Below, piece after piece: positions 49,125 to 58,956 of a stretch of DNA of 64,000 nucleotides; the first letter of the stretch is position 1, and every line of letters begins with the position of its first letter. The stretch lies in the NCBI GenBank assembly GCA_016235155.1, contig JACRLW010000053.1, positions 78,358-142,357 on the forward strand. Reading direction: 5' to 3'. The notes below the pieces were generated by a model, which saw nothing but the letters and a program-made list of their open reading frames with translations, did not search any database and had not been told where the DNA came from. This DNA comes from Planctomycetota bacterium. GTDB taxonomy: Bacteria; Planctomycetota; UBA1135; UBA2386. The position numbers and the translations under genes are program-made.

Positions 49125-52100
49125 ATGCGTTGCGCCTCCGCCGTCGCGCTGTTCTTGTCGTCGTTCGGCGTCGCGCAGGCGCCGCTCGGTTCGCCTGCAG
49201 CGATCCGGCTCGACGTCGCCGGCGCGGATCCCGCCCCCGATTCCCCGGGCGCGACCCGTCTCGAGGTCGGCGAACGCGCGATGGCCGCCGGTCGCGCGGC
49301 CGACGCACTGGGCGACTTCCTCGCGGCGCTCGAACTGCATCCCGCGTCGCCGGCGATCCTGCGCGCGATGTTTCGCGCCTCCGCTGCCGACAACGATGCC
49401 GACGCCGACGCGCGCGCGGTGTTCGGCGCGTGGCTCGCGCTCGCGACGCTCGACGACAAGGGTCGCCCGCAACCCGACCGCGACGACAAGGACCTCCTGT
49501 TGCAAAAGGACACCGCGCCGGCGCGCATCGCCGCCGCGCAGTCCGCGGCGTTCGACGAACTCGCGCGCGAACTCGGCAAGCTCGAGGCCAACGGTCGCAA
49601 CGCGCTGGGCAACGGGCTCGTCGCGCGCTGGCTCGCCGATCTGGCGCTCGAACTCGGTCGCGACATGCCGCACGTGCTCGCTGCCCGCGCGGCGGAGATC
49701 GACGGCTCGCTGGCCCGGCACGCGGCGGACCACGCGACCGTGTTCGCCGCGCTGCAGCGGACCTTCGATCTGCGCGCGGGTCCGACCTCCACCGGCACCC
49801 CGGCCGCAGACGTCCGTCGCCAGGCGATCGAGAAGTCGATGCGGGCGACGCGCATCGCGCTCGGGCTCGCCGCGCAGGTCGGCTTCGGCAAGGATCTCTA
49901 CGGCCCAGAGCCGCCGGATCTCGGCACGCTGCCGCGCGACGCGCGCGAGGCGATCGACGGGTTGCGTCGCGAGGTCGGCGAGCTCGCCGGCGAACCGTGG
50001 ACCGTCGAGAAGCTGCGCGCGCTGAGCCCCGTCGAGCGCGAGGAGTTCACCGCCGCGCACTCGACGTGGGCGAACCCGGGCATCGCGATCAGTCCGAAGG
50101 GCCGCTATCGCATCGAAACGGTCTGCGGCTTCCAGACCCTGCTCGGCGCGGCGGAGACCGTCGAGAAGCACCACGCGCGGCTGGTCGCGTGGTACGGCGT
50201 CGATCCCTTCCTCGAGCGGCCCGGTCTCGTACGCATCGAGCCCGAACACGTCGGGCTCGAGAGCAACGGCGCGCCGTTCTGGTGGGCCGGCGGGTTCCAG
50301 GGCGGCGACGTCACCACGCTGCGCTTCGCGTGGGGATCGATCCCCGGACTCGGGCGCGGTCTCACGCACGAACTCACGCATCGCTTCGACGGCACGCTGA
50401 TCCCGTTCCAGTCGGCGTGGTCCGTCGAAGGTCGCGCGGTGTGGACCGGCGCCAGCTACGGGCGCATCGGCGACCCGAGCTTCGCCGAGGACCACCTCTC
50501 GCCGTGGTCGATCCAGACGCCGTTCGTGAAGGGCTACGGCGGCGTCGACAAGCTGACCAAGCTGCTCGACGGCACCATCGAGGACTACCGCGACAACTAC
50601 TCGGCGGGTTACGCGCTCTTCGTCTATCTGCGGGGCTGGCTCGGCCCCGACGGCAAGCCGATGTTCGCGAGTCGCCTCGACAAGTTCTTCAAGAACGCGC
50701 GCGGCGGTCGAACGGAGCCTGTCGCGTACTTCACCGACCACTTCGCCGACGGCAAGGAGGGCCGACCCGAAGGACTCCCCGCGTTCGCCGACGGCTTCCG
50801 CGAGTTCATGCACCAGTGCTATCGCTGGTGCTGGAACGAACGCGACGCAGCGAATGCCTGGATCGGTCGCTACCGCCTCGGCCTACCGGGCGACGAGGGC
50901 TACGGCATGGTCACCGATGCGCCGAGTCTCGGTTGGTCCCGCGGTCGGGCGGAGCCGTGGTTCGGGCAGGGTCACGCGGGCGAAGCGGCGCGGCTCTTCG
51001 AGGAACTCGGCGACGTACGTGCGGCGGCGGCCGCCGCGTGCTGGTCGCTGCTCGTCGACGGCCCCGACGTCGAGCGCTTCGATCGCGCCGCGCGCATGCT
51101 CGACCTCGCGCAACGCAAGGACGCGGCGTGGGTGGCGCGGCTCGAGGGTGCGCTGCGCTTCGCGTCGTTGCCCCTGCCCGCCGATGCGCCGCCGATCACG
51201 GCGCGGCTCTCGAAGACGCGCAAGCTGCTCGACGTCCTGCGCGACGTCGCCGCGGAACAACGCACGGCGGAGCGCCCGCTCGCCGCGGCGACCTTTGCGG
51301 AGCGTCGCGATCGCCTCGCGCTGCGGCTCGGTCTGGGGGTGTACGCGGACGACGCTCCCGCCGCATCGCCGTCGCGCCTGCCGCGTCTCGAACCGCCGCA
51401 CGTGCTGGGCGCCTTCGGCTGGGTCGAGGACGGTCTCACCGGCTACGAGGAACGCCGCGTGCCGAACCTCTGGTTCGAGACCGCGTACGGCGACGTGCAC
51501 GTCGGTCGCGAGAAGCCGCGCGACGACACCGGCCTGACCGATCGCGCGGCGCACCAGCGTCATGCGTTCACGCGGAGCGCGGAGTGGCTCGCACCCGGGC
51601 GTTACGTCGTTCGCATGCGCGTCCACTTCACGACCTCCTTCGTGTCGGGCGCCGTCGTCGTCGGCTACACGCGGCGCGACCGCAACCTGCGGGTGAACTT
51701 CAGCGCCGGCGACTTCCTCTACTCGATCGGGCGCAAGGAGGAAGACGGCAAGACCAAGGCGGTGAACCTCTCGCTCGACGGCACCTTCGAGCGCGAGGGT
51801 CATCTGCCGCGCTCGATGCAGGCCGACAAGGTCGAGTTCGACAACCCGTCGTCGTTCCTCGATCTCGAGCTGCATGTCGACGGTCCCACGCTCGACGTCT
51901 ACGCGATGGGCAAGCTGAAGCTCCGCCACACGACGACCGACCTCGCGCCGATCGAGGGTGCGATCGGCTTCGCGATGGGTCAGGGCGCGGTGCGCATGCA
52001 GACGCCCACGGTGCAACGCCTCGACCGCGGGGCACTCACGCCGCCGTCGCAACCCGCGGCGACTTTCGGCGACCTGTTGCACCGGCCCTTGCACGGCGTG

Positions 52101-52487
52101 CCGCTCTCGCCGGTGGGAACGCTGGTGCTCTGGGTGCCGCGGAGCGACGACCCGGTCTGGCTCGGCGACCACGTCGCGCACTGGTTGCGCACCCTGAGCA
52201 AGGCGATGCGCGACGCGCTCACGTACCCGCAGCCGTGGGTGCTGATGGTCCCGCCGAAGCTCCCGGCTGAGACGCTCACCAAGATCCAATCGGTCGCTCG
52301 CGAGACCTACGGCAAGGAGCTGCTCGTCGTCGTCGATCCCCGCAGCGACGCGCCGGAGGACGACGTGCACGTCCTGTTCGTCGACGCGCGCGGTGCCTTG
52401 CGCGCGGCGGGCAGCGGCGGGGAGATGGCGCTGCCGGGCGAGGTCGCGACCTGGGCGCGTCTCTCGCGTCCGCCGCGGCGGGAGTAG
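49125..52487 (+). CDS. Large secreted protein with HELTH zinc-metallopeptidase-like motif
   Basis: Signal peptide MRCASAVALFLSSFGVAQ; GRGLTHELTHRFDGTLIPFQSAWSVEGRAVWTGAS; TAG stop. Confidence 0.78.
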   Translation: MRCASAVALFLSSFGVAQAPLGSPAAIRLDVAGADPAPDSPGATRLEVGERAMAAGRAADALGDFLAALELHPASPAILRAMFRASAADNDADADARAVFGAWLALATLDDKGRPQPDRDDKDLLLQKDTAPARIAAAQSAAFDELARELGKLEANGRNALGNGLVARWLADLALELGRDMPHVLAARAAEIDGSLARHAADHATVFAALQRTFDLRAGPTSTGTPAADVRRQAIEKSMRATRIALGLAAQVGFGKDLYGPEPPDLGTLPRDAREAIDGLRREVGELAGEPWTVEKLRALSPVEREEFTAAHSTWANPGIAISPKGRYRIETVCGFQTLLGAAETVEKHHARLVAWYGVDPFLERPGLVRIEPEHVGLESNGAPFWWAGGFQGGDVTTLRFAWGSIPGLGRGLTHELTHRFDGTLIPFQSAWSVEGRAVWTGASYGRIGDPSFAEDHLSPWSIQTPFVKGYGGVDKLTKLLDGTIEDYRDNYSAGYALFVYLRGWLGPDGKPMFASRLDKFFKNARGGRTEPVAYFTDHFADGKEGRPEGLPAFADGFREFMHQCYRWCWNERDAANAWIGRYRLGLPGDEGYGMVTDAPSLGWSRGRAEPWFGQGHAGEAARLFEELGDVRAAAAAACWSLLVDGPDVERFDRAARMLDLAQRKDAAWVARLEGALRFASLPLPADAPPITARLSKTRKLLDVLRDVAAEQRTAERPLAAATFAERRDRLALRLGLGVYADDAPAASPSRLPRLEPPHVLGAFGWVEDGLTGYEERRVPNLWFETAYGDVHVGREKPRDDTGLTDRAAHQRHAFTRSAEWLAPGRYVVRMRVHFTTSFVSGAVVVGYTRRDRNLRVNFSAGDFLYSIGRKEEDGKTKAVNLSLDGTFEREGHLPRSMQADKVEFDNPSSFLDLELHVDGPTLDVYAMGKLKLRHTTTDLAPIEGAIGFAMGQGAVRMQTPTVQRLDRGALTPPSQPAATFGDLLHRPLHGVPLSPVGTLVLWVPRSDDPVWLGDHVAHWLRTLSKAMRDALTYPQPWVLMVPPKLPAETLTKIQSVARETYGKELLVVVDPRSDAPEDDVHVLFVDARGALRAAGSGGEMALPGEVATWARLSRPPRRE

Positions 52488-52523
52488 AGTCGGCGCCCCT
52501 TCGCTCACCGCACGGACGATGCC

Positions 52524-53801
52524 ATGACCACGCGACGTGACTTCCTCGGCGCCCTCGCACTCCCGGCACTCGCTCCGGGCCTCCGATCGACGTCCCGCCC
52601 GCGAGAGCTCCCCGCGCCGGACGGCACCCCCGACGAAGTCGCGCGCGACGAGGACTTCTGGACCGCGGTGGCCGCCGAGTTCGACGTCGATCGCAGCATC
52701 GTCAACTTCAACAACGGCGGCGTGAGTCCGGCGCCGCGACCGGTGACCGCGGCGCTCGCGCGACACCTGCAGGCCGCGAACGAGGCGCCGGCCTACGTGA
52801 TGTGGCGGCATCAGGCGCCGAATCGCGAAGCGGTGCGCGCAAAGCTGGCGCGCTTCCTGAACGTCGACGCGGAGGAACTCGCGTTCACGCGCAACGCGTC
52901 GGAGAGCCTGGAGATCTGCCAGTTCGGGATCGATCTCGCGCGCGGCGACGAGATCGTCTGCTGCGACCAGGACTACCCGCGGATGCTGACCACGTTCCGC
53001 CAGCGGGTCGCGCGCGAGGGCCTCGTGTTGAACCTCCTGCGCATCCCCGTGCCGTGCGAGGAGCCGCAGAAGATCGTCGACGCCTACCGCGAGCGCATCA
53101 CCGAGCGCACCAAACTGATCCTGTGCAGCCACGTGATCAACCTCACCGGGCAGGTCGTGCCGGTGAAGGAGATCACCGCGCTGGGGCGCGAGCGCGGCAT
53201 CCCGGTGATCGTCGATGGCGCGCACGCGTTTGCGAACCTCGAGTTCGACCTGCGCGAGCTCGACTGCGACTACTACGCGACGAGCCTGCACAAGTGGTTG
53301 TTCGCGCCGATCGGCACCGGGTTGCTCTTCGTGAAGCGCGACAAGATCCTCCCGACCTGGCCGCTGATGGCGTGCGACACCAAGCAGGACGCCGACATCC
53401 GCAAGTTCGAGGAGATCGGCACGCACCCCGCCGGCTACGCGCTGTCCGTCTCCGACGCGCTGAGCTTCCACGAGCGACTCGGCCCGGCGCGCAAGGCGGC
53501 GCGGCTGCGCTATCTGCGCGAGCGGTGGGTGACGCCACTCGCGCGCCATCCGCGCTTCAAACTGAACACGTCGCTGAAGCCGGGTCTCAGCAACAGCCTG
53601 TGCAACTTCGCGATCGAAGGAGTGGACTCGACGGCGCTCGCCGCGCATCTGTTCGAAAAGCACCGGATCTTCGTCGTCGCGATCGGCCATGCCGATTGCA
53701 CGGGCATCCGCGTGTCGCCGAGCGTCTACACGTCGCTCGAGGAGATCGATCGCTTCCGCGACGCGCTCGACGCGGTCGCAGCGAACGGCCTGCCGGGATG
53801 A
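52524..53801 (+). CDS. Tat-signal class V aminotransferase (isopenicillin-N-epimerase-like)
   Basis: MTTRRDFLGALALPALAPG Tat motif; NNGGVSPAP, TRNASESLEICQFGI, VDGAHAFANLEFDLRELDCDYYATSLHKWLFAPIGTGLLFV. Confidence 0.88.
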   Translation: MTTRRDFLGALALPALAPGLRSTSRPRELPAPDGTPDEVARDEDFWTAVAAEFDVDRSIVNFNNGGVSPAPRPVTAALARHLQAANEAPAYVMWRHQAPNREAVRAKLARFLNVDAEELAFTRNASESLEICQFGIDLARGDEIVCCDQDYPRMLTTFRQRVAREGLVLNLLRIPVPCEEPQKIVDAYRERITERTKLILCSHVINLTGQVVPVKEITALGRERGIPVIVDGAHAFANLEFDLRELDCDYYATSLHKWLFAPIGTGLLFVKRDKILPTWPLMACDTKQDADIRKFEEIGTHPAGYALSVSDALSFHERLGPARKAARLRYLRERWVTPLARHPRFKLNTSLKPGLSNSLCNFAIEGVDSTALAAHLFEKHRIFVVAIGHADCTGIRVSPSVYTSLEEIDRFRDALDAVAANGLPG

Positions 53802-55090
53802 GCCCCGCCGCGCGCACGGGGATCACCGCGCTCGGCGTCGTCGTCCTCGCGATCGCCGCGTTCCTCCTTCTCGACCTCGCTCCATCCGGCGACGAACCGC
53901 AGGACGCTCCGCGTGACGCGCCACCGGCCGCGACCAGATCGCCCGCGCCGCGCGAACGGAGTGCATCGCGCTTTGCGCTGCGCGTCGTGGTGCTTCGCGA
54001 CGACTGGTGCACGGCATTCGCGGGCGCGACGCTCCGCGCATTCCGCTTCGACCCGCGGCGCATGGAACTGCCGAAGAACCCCGTCTTCCTGCGCGCAGGC
54101 GACGACGGGGTCGCGGTCTTCGAGGATGCCCCGGACGGTCCGTGGTTGATCGTCGCGCCCGGGGCCGAGCCGGGAGATCCCGCGCCCGCGACGGCACGCG
54201 CGACGACATCGCGCGACGCAGAATCACCGCTCGTCACCGTCGCCGCGGTCGCACCGGCGATCGAGGTGCGCTTCGACGTGCTCGCGCGGTTCGCGCCGCG
54301 CGACGGCTTCAGCACGCGCCTCGTGCTCGTGCGCGAGGACGACTTCTCCCGCCGCGAGTATCCGTTCCCGCGCGTCGTCGAACCCGGCTCGAACCAGGTC
54401 GTGCTGCGCGTGCCCGCCGGTCGCTACGAGGTGACGACGCGTCCGCTCGGCGATCTCGTCGTGCGCGACGACGAACGGCTCGTGAACCTCGCCGAATCGA
54501 GCGGACCGCAGACGCTCCACCTCGACGAGAACCAAGGACGCATCACCGTCGTCCTCGAAGGTCTGCCCGACGACGAACTGCCGGCGCGCGTCGTTCCGTC
54601 CGCCGTCGATCGCGTGCTCGACGATCGTCCGACCGACGTGTGGTGGGGCCCCTTCCGCTGGCATGCCCGCACGATGGTCGTGTCCACGCTCCGCGGAACC
54701 CATCGCCTCGCGGTCCACGGTCGCACGCGCACCTACCTCTCGCGCGACGCCGCCCGACTCGACGGCGAGAAGCTCGTCGTCCAGCTCGTTCCCGCCGTCC
54801 GCCTCCTGGTCGACGTCGGCACATGGCAGAGCGCCCGCGACTCCGGCGCGACGATCGACGTCACCGCCGGCGATGAACGTTTCACGCGGATGCTCGTGCC
54901 GGTCTTCGGCCCCGAACGACCCGATCTCCCCGCGCCCGTGCTCGGCGGCGAACTCGTCGTGCCCGCGGGCGCGAACCTGACTATCGAATGCGTGCGCGCC
55001 GACGGTTCCGCGGCCTGGACGAGGACCGTCGCGGCCGACACCGACCCGCTGCGCGTGCGAGTGGAGGCGATGGACGCGGCGAGGAACTGA
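53798..55090 (+). CDS. Membrane-anchored hypothetical protein, beta-rich (carboxypeptidase-regulatory-like)
   Basis: ATGA overlap with upstream gene; N-terminal TM TALGVVVLAIAAFLLLDLAP; repeated beta-strand pattern. Confidence 0.65.
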   Translation: MSPAARTGITALGVVVLAIAAFLLLDLAPSGDEPQDAPRDAPPAATRSPAPRERSASRFALRVVVLRDDWCTAFAGATLRAFRFDPRRMELPKNPVFLRAGDDGVAVFEDAPDGPWLIVAPGAEPGDPAPATARATTSRDAESPLVTVAAVAPAIEVRFDVLARFAPRDGFSTRLVLVREDDFSRREYPFPRVVEPGSNQVVLRVPAGRYEVTTRPLGDLVVRDDERLVNLAESSGPQTLHLDENQGRITVVLEGLPDDELPARVVPSAVDRVLDDRPTDVWWGPFRWHARTMVVSTLRGTHRLAVHGRTRTYLSRDAARLDGEKLVVQLVPAVRLLVDVGTWQSARDSGATIDVTAGDERFTRMLVPVFGPERPDLPAPVLGGELVVPAGANLTIECVRADGSAAWTRTVAADTDPLRVRVEAMDAARN

Positions 55091-55251
55091 GACCCGCGCT
55101 CGCGGATGCGGCCCAGTACCCGGTCATCGGCCGCAGAAGGCACGAAGCGCTGCGCGGGCCGTCGTGTGCGTCCGGCACGCTGTCGGACAAGCCGAAGAGG
55201 TACGGCCACGTGCGGCTCGACCTGTGGGCCTGCTGGCCGTGGACCGACCGC

Positions 55252-57441
55252 CTACGAACCAAGCGCATCCGCCAGTCTTGAGCGGTCGCGGCAACCCTGG
55301 GCCTCCGGTGCGATGTCCCGGTTGGTGGGCTGCTGCGGCGACACGAACCAACACGGAACTGCCTTTCCGGTCGCCGCGCCTTCGTTCAGGCGCATCGTCA
55401 CTTCGGGTTCGTTGTGGCTCGTGCGAACGCCGAGTTGCAGTGTGATCGGGTATCCCCACTGTGCCTGATCCTCGCCGGGCACCGGATTCGGCAACTCGGG
55501 CACGAAGCGCACAGGCACGTCGGTCATGCCATCGGGTGGCCACGCGACATGCCAGCTGTCCTGGCGCGACGCCACCATCGAGCCCGAGTCCAGCACGACC
55601 ACGTCGCGCGACTGGCCCAGCCCAACGCGCACGAGGCCTGGGTCGAGCAGTAGCAGCCGGTGGTAGAAGGTGCCCATCCACGAGTGAAGCGCGGTCGCGC
55701 CATTCTTCGCGCCACACGCGATCACGGAGTGCCCGCCGGCCCAGGCTCCAGCGGCGCTCCAATCCGCATGATCCGGATTCTCCTCATGTACGTCGGGCCA
55801 TCGCGCGGACTGTTCGGGGTGTCTCACGAGGTAGGCCGCATGGGCTTGGCAGCCGCGACTCAGTTCGGCGTCGAACGAGATCGGCGGCACCGGGTTGAGC
55901 CACGCGCTGGCGGCACCAAAGGCGTTGGCCCGCAGGGCATCGAGGGCCTGAAGTGTCGACTGCACCTCGCGGTCCAGCTCCGTGGGCTTCTGCTGGAGGC
56001 GTTGGACCAGTCCGGGCGGCAGTCCCACGAGCCAGGTTCGCCATCGTTCTTCGAAGCTGGCGAGCGGTTCGTCCAGCGCCGTGCCGACGATCTCGGGCAG
56101 AGTTCCCGCGGTTCCGACCTTGAGCAAGCTGTCGTTCAAGGCGAGCAAGCGCCCTTCCTCGACCAGGAACTCGGCGACGAACGTTGCCTTCAGCAGATTC
56201 TCGCCCTGGATCTGCCCGAGCTTGGGCAGCAAGCCGGCAGACCACGGTGGGTCCTCACGCCGTGCGGCGAGATAGCGCAGGTACGCGCGACCGCCGGCCA
56301 AGCCGGCCTCGCTGAGCCGCCGGAACTCCTCGCGTTCGGCCGCCGCGCGCCCATCCTGGGCGGACGTGCGCGCCAAGTTGTCGGGTTCGTACTTCACATC
56401 GTCCCACACGTAAGTCGGGATGGGTGTGCCGAGCACCGCCTTGCACACCCAGTTGAGATGCCCGGCCGTAAGTGCTTCCTGGCACAGACGCTGGCGGTCG
56501 ATTGCCACCAGCAGCGCCGATTCGGCCTGCGACTCAGTGATCCCGTGGTCGACCAGCGCGCCGCTCGTCAAATAGAAAGCACCGAGCTTCCGCGCTTCGT
56601 TGGCGTCATCGAGAGCGAGCCAGCCACGCTGAGCAGCGACCTCGATGCACCGTTCGTAGACGATGCGGCTGTCGACGATCACGGTCTGGAGCGGCGCCAG
56701 CGCGGGGATCTCGAGCTTGCCGTCGAGTGCGAAGCGAGCGAACGCATGCGCGCGCAGCGTTTGCACAACGATTCGCCGCGTCTGCTCAGCGCTGCGTGAG
56801 CTGTGAACCGTGAGATTGTCGAACGTGACCTTCACGACCGGGCGCCCGAGCACCGCAGCCAGCAGCGCGGCGCCGGTCCGCTGCGCATCGGCTTCGTCGC
56901 CCTTGCTCTCGCTCATTCCCACCGCCACCGGCCGTCGGCGCACGTCCTGCAACGTGCGTTGGATCGCGTCGCGCTTCGCCTTGCGCGCCATCTCTTCGGC
57001 CACGACCCAGTGGGTACCGATGCGCGCGTGACCGAGCGCGACGTTTGCCGCTTCGATGTCTGCATCGAGCGCCAACAGCTGCCGTGCGAAGTGAGCAGCC
57101 GGCTCTCCTGTCGCCACCTGCGGCAACCGCGACGCCAGCAAGGTGGCCGCCTCGCGCAGCGCCTTGGCGGGCCGCGACCCGTCCTCGAGCGGCTTCTTCT
57201 GCTGCGCGAGGGACTTCTCGCCCGCTGCCCGGAGTTTCGCGAGGTCCTTGCCCGGCATTCCGAGTTGGGCGAGCACAGCGATCAGGTCGCTCCACTCTTC
57301 GGGACGGCCGGATCTCGCGAGCTCCACGGCGGCGTGCTCGAGACCGCGCAAATCGGCGCGAGGAACCAGCGGTTCCTGCGCGGGCAGCAAACCACCGCAG
57401 ACCAGCGCTGCCGTTGTCCGCATGGCTTCCGAAACCTTCAT
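55252..57441 (-). CDS. Hypothetical protein with probable CAP/SCP-like domain
   Basis: C-terminal LNPVPPISFDAELSRGCQAHAAYLVRHPE...GGHSVIACG...ALHSWMGTFYHRLLLLDPGLVRVGLG; TAG stop. Confidence 0.65.
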   Translation of the reverse strand: MKVSEAMRTTAALVCGGLLPAQEPLVPRADLRGLEHAAVELARSGRPEEWSDLIAVLAQLGMPGKDLAKLRAAGEKSLAQQKKPLEDGSRPAKALREAATLLASRLPQVATGEPAAHFARQLLALDADIEAANVALGHARIGTHWVVAEEMARKAKRDAIQRTLQDVRRRPVAVGMSESKGDEADAQRTGAALLAAVLGRPVVKVTFDNLTVHSSRSAEQTRRIVVQTLRAHAFARFALDGKLEIPALAPLQTVIVDSRIVYERCIEVAAQRGWLALDDANEARKLGAFYLTSGALVDHGITESQAESALLVAIDRQRLCQEALTAGHLNWVCKAVLGTPIPTYVWDDVKYEPDNLARTSAQDGRAAAEREEFRRLSEAGLAGGRAYLRYLAARREDPPWSAGLLPKLGQIQGENLLKATFVAEFLVEEGRLLALNDSLLKVGTAGTLPEIVGTALDEPLASFEERWRTWLVGLPPGLVQRLQQKPTELDREVQSTLQALDALRANAFGAASAWLNPVPPISFDAELSRGCQAHAAYLVRHPEQSARWPDVHEENPDHADWSAAGAWAGGHSVIACGAKNGATALHSWMGTFYHRLLLLDPGLVRVGLGQSRDVVVLDSGSMVASRQDSWHVAWPPDGMTDVPVRFVPELPNPVPGEDQAQWGYPITLQLGVRTSHNEPEVTMRLNEGAATGKAVPCWFVSPQQPTNRDIAPEAQGCRDRSRLADALGS

Positions 57442-57661
57442 GCAGCAATGTGAACACCGGCGCCTGCGCTGCGCCAGCCATGAGCATGGAGCGTTGAGCG
57501 AGCGCTTGGCCACCCTGCGTGGAACTGCGATGGACTTGCGTCTGTGGGGTCCCGAAAGACCGGCGTGCCTAGGCGAATCGTGGTCGCGCTGCCTGCAGTA
57601 GCGCCGGCGCGCCGGCGCGCGTCGGGTGGACGCGCAAGCGTGGGACGTGCATCCTGCGGCC

Positions 57662-58777
57662 ATGCTGCATCGTGCGCTCCTGCTCGTGGCGCTGTCGCTG
57701 GCCTCGTCACTGACCGCGCAGGTCTTGTTCGAGGGGCTCGGCGCTGCGCTCGAACAGCCGCAGCTCGCGGTGCGCGACGACGGTGCGCTCGCGCTGGTAT
57801 TCGTGCAGGATCGACGCACGATCCGCATTGCAGTGCGACCGTCGGGCGGCGACTGGGGTGAGCCGAGAAAGGTGTGCGACGCACCCGACGTCGCCGTCGG
57901 CATGCGTCGCGGACCGCGCGTCGCCTGGTCGGGCGACGTGCTCGTCGTGTCGATGATCGAGTCGCGCTTCGATGCGAAGGCGCGCAAGGCGCTCGGCAGC
58001 GGCAACCTGCTCGTGCGACGCTCGGCCGACGGCGGCAGGCGCTGGTCGAAGCCGGTCCGCGTCAACGGGGAGGACGGCAGTGCGCGCGAAGGACTGCACG
58101 CGCTCGCGGCGCGCGGGGAGCACGTCGCGCTGATCTGGCTCGATCCGCGCGGCGACACGCCCGGAACCAGGTTGTTCGCGGCATGGTCGTCCGATGCCGG
58201 CCGGAGCTTCGGAGCGGACGCAGCCGTCCACGAGTCGCCGTCCGGTTCGATCTGCCCGTGCTGCCATCCATCGCTCTGCCTCGATCGCGATGGGCGCGCT
58301 GTCGCGCTGTGGCGCGACGCCATCGAGGGGGACCGCGACATGTTCGCCGGAGTCCTCGACCCGGCGGGGGAGCGGATCACGGATCCCGCGCCGGTGGGCG
58401 AGGGCCACTGGAAGCTCGACGCTTGCCCGATGGACGGCGGCGGTCTCGCGCTGGACTCCGACGATCGGCTGATGAGCGTCTGGCGGCGCGACGACTCCGT
58501 CTACTGGTCGCTCGGTCGTGGGAACGAGCGACGACTCGGGCGCGGCAGCAACCCGTCCGTCGCGGTCTCGGGAGCGACGGCGCTCGCCGTGTGGCAACGC
58601 GACGAGAGTCTGGTCGCCTCGCGCCTGCCGCTCGACGGCGCGTCCACGGCGCCCGAGGTCCGCGTGCTCGGCGCGGGTGGCTACGCATCGATCGCGGCTT
58701 CGTCCGGAGGGCGCTTCGTCGTCGTCGGCGAACGGCGTGACGGCGATCGGTGCACGCTCGTCGCCTTCGAACTCTGA
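57662..58777 (+). CDS. BNR/sialidase-like six-bladed propeller secreted protein
   Basis: LLVRRSADGGRRWSKPVRVN, FAAWSSDAGRSFGADAAVHE Asp-box-like repeats; signal peptide MLHRALLLVALSLASSLTAQ. Confidence 0.75.
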   Translation: MLHRALLLVALSLASSLTAQVLFEGLGAALEQPQLAVRDDGALALVFVQDRRTIRIAVRPSGGDWGEPRKVCDAPDVAVGMRRGPRVAWSGDVLVVSMIESRFDAKARKALGSGNLLVRRSADGGRRWSKPVRVNGEDGSAREGLHALAARGEHVALIWLDPRGDTPGTRLFAAWSSDAGRSFGADAAVHESPSGSICPCCHPSLCLDRDGRAVALWRDAIEGDRDMFAGVLDPAGERITDPAPVGEGHWKLDACPMDGGGLALDSDDRLMSVWRRDDSVYWSLGRGNERRLGRGSNPSVAVSGATALAVWQRDESLVASRLPLDGASTAPEVRVLGAGGYASIAASSGGRFVVVGERRDGDRCTLVAFEL

Positions 58778-58782
58778 CGTGT

Positions 58783-58796
58783 GCGCGGATCCGCGC
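58783..58796. terminator. Perfect GC palindrome just after the sialidase-like gene
   Basis: GCGCGGATCCGCGC; no clear T tract, so low confidence. Confidence 0.3.
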
Positions 58797-58833
58797 GCAC
58801 GGCCAGCGCCCATTGCCCGCCGCGCCGGGAGAG

Positions 58834-58850
58834 CCCGAGGAAGTCGGCCG
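58834..58850 (+). repeat. Left copy of 17-bp direct repeat CCCGAGGAAGTCGGCCG
   Basis: Exact match to 60607..60623, on the other side of the ATPase gene. Confidence 0.8.
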
Positions 58851-58922
58851 GCGCCCGCCACCTCCTCGATTCCGACGGGACCATCCACCGCATGGACGAC
58901 AGGCACGTGATCACCAACGGCC
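58838..58922 (+). pseudogene. Remnant of an SMP-30/gluconolactonase-like gene
   Basis: LDSDGTIHRMDDRHVITNG here vs LDPDRTVHRMDDGYVITNG in the intact gene (61840..61900); about 51/58 nt identical over the core by eye. Confidence 0.7.
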
Positions 58923-58956
58923 TGCTTGGTCGGTGCAGATGTGCCTCGCCTCGATA

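Noticed and set aside
55091-55251. Short open stretch (KRYGHVRLDLWACWPWTDRLRTKRIRQS) as a small gene
   Set aside because: No convincing start, no recognisable family, and it overlaps the end of the minus-strand CAP-like gene.
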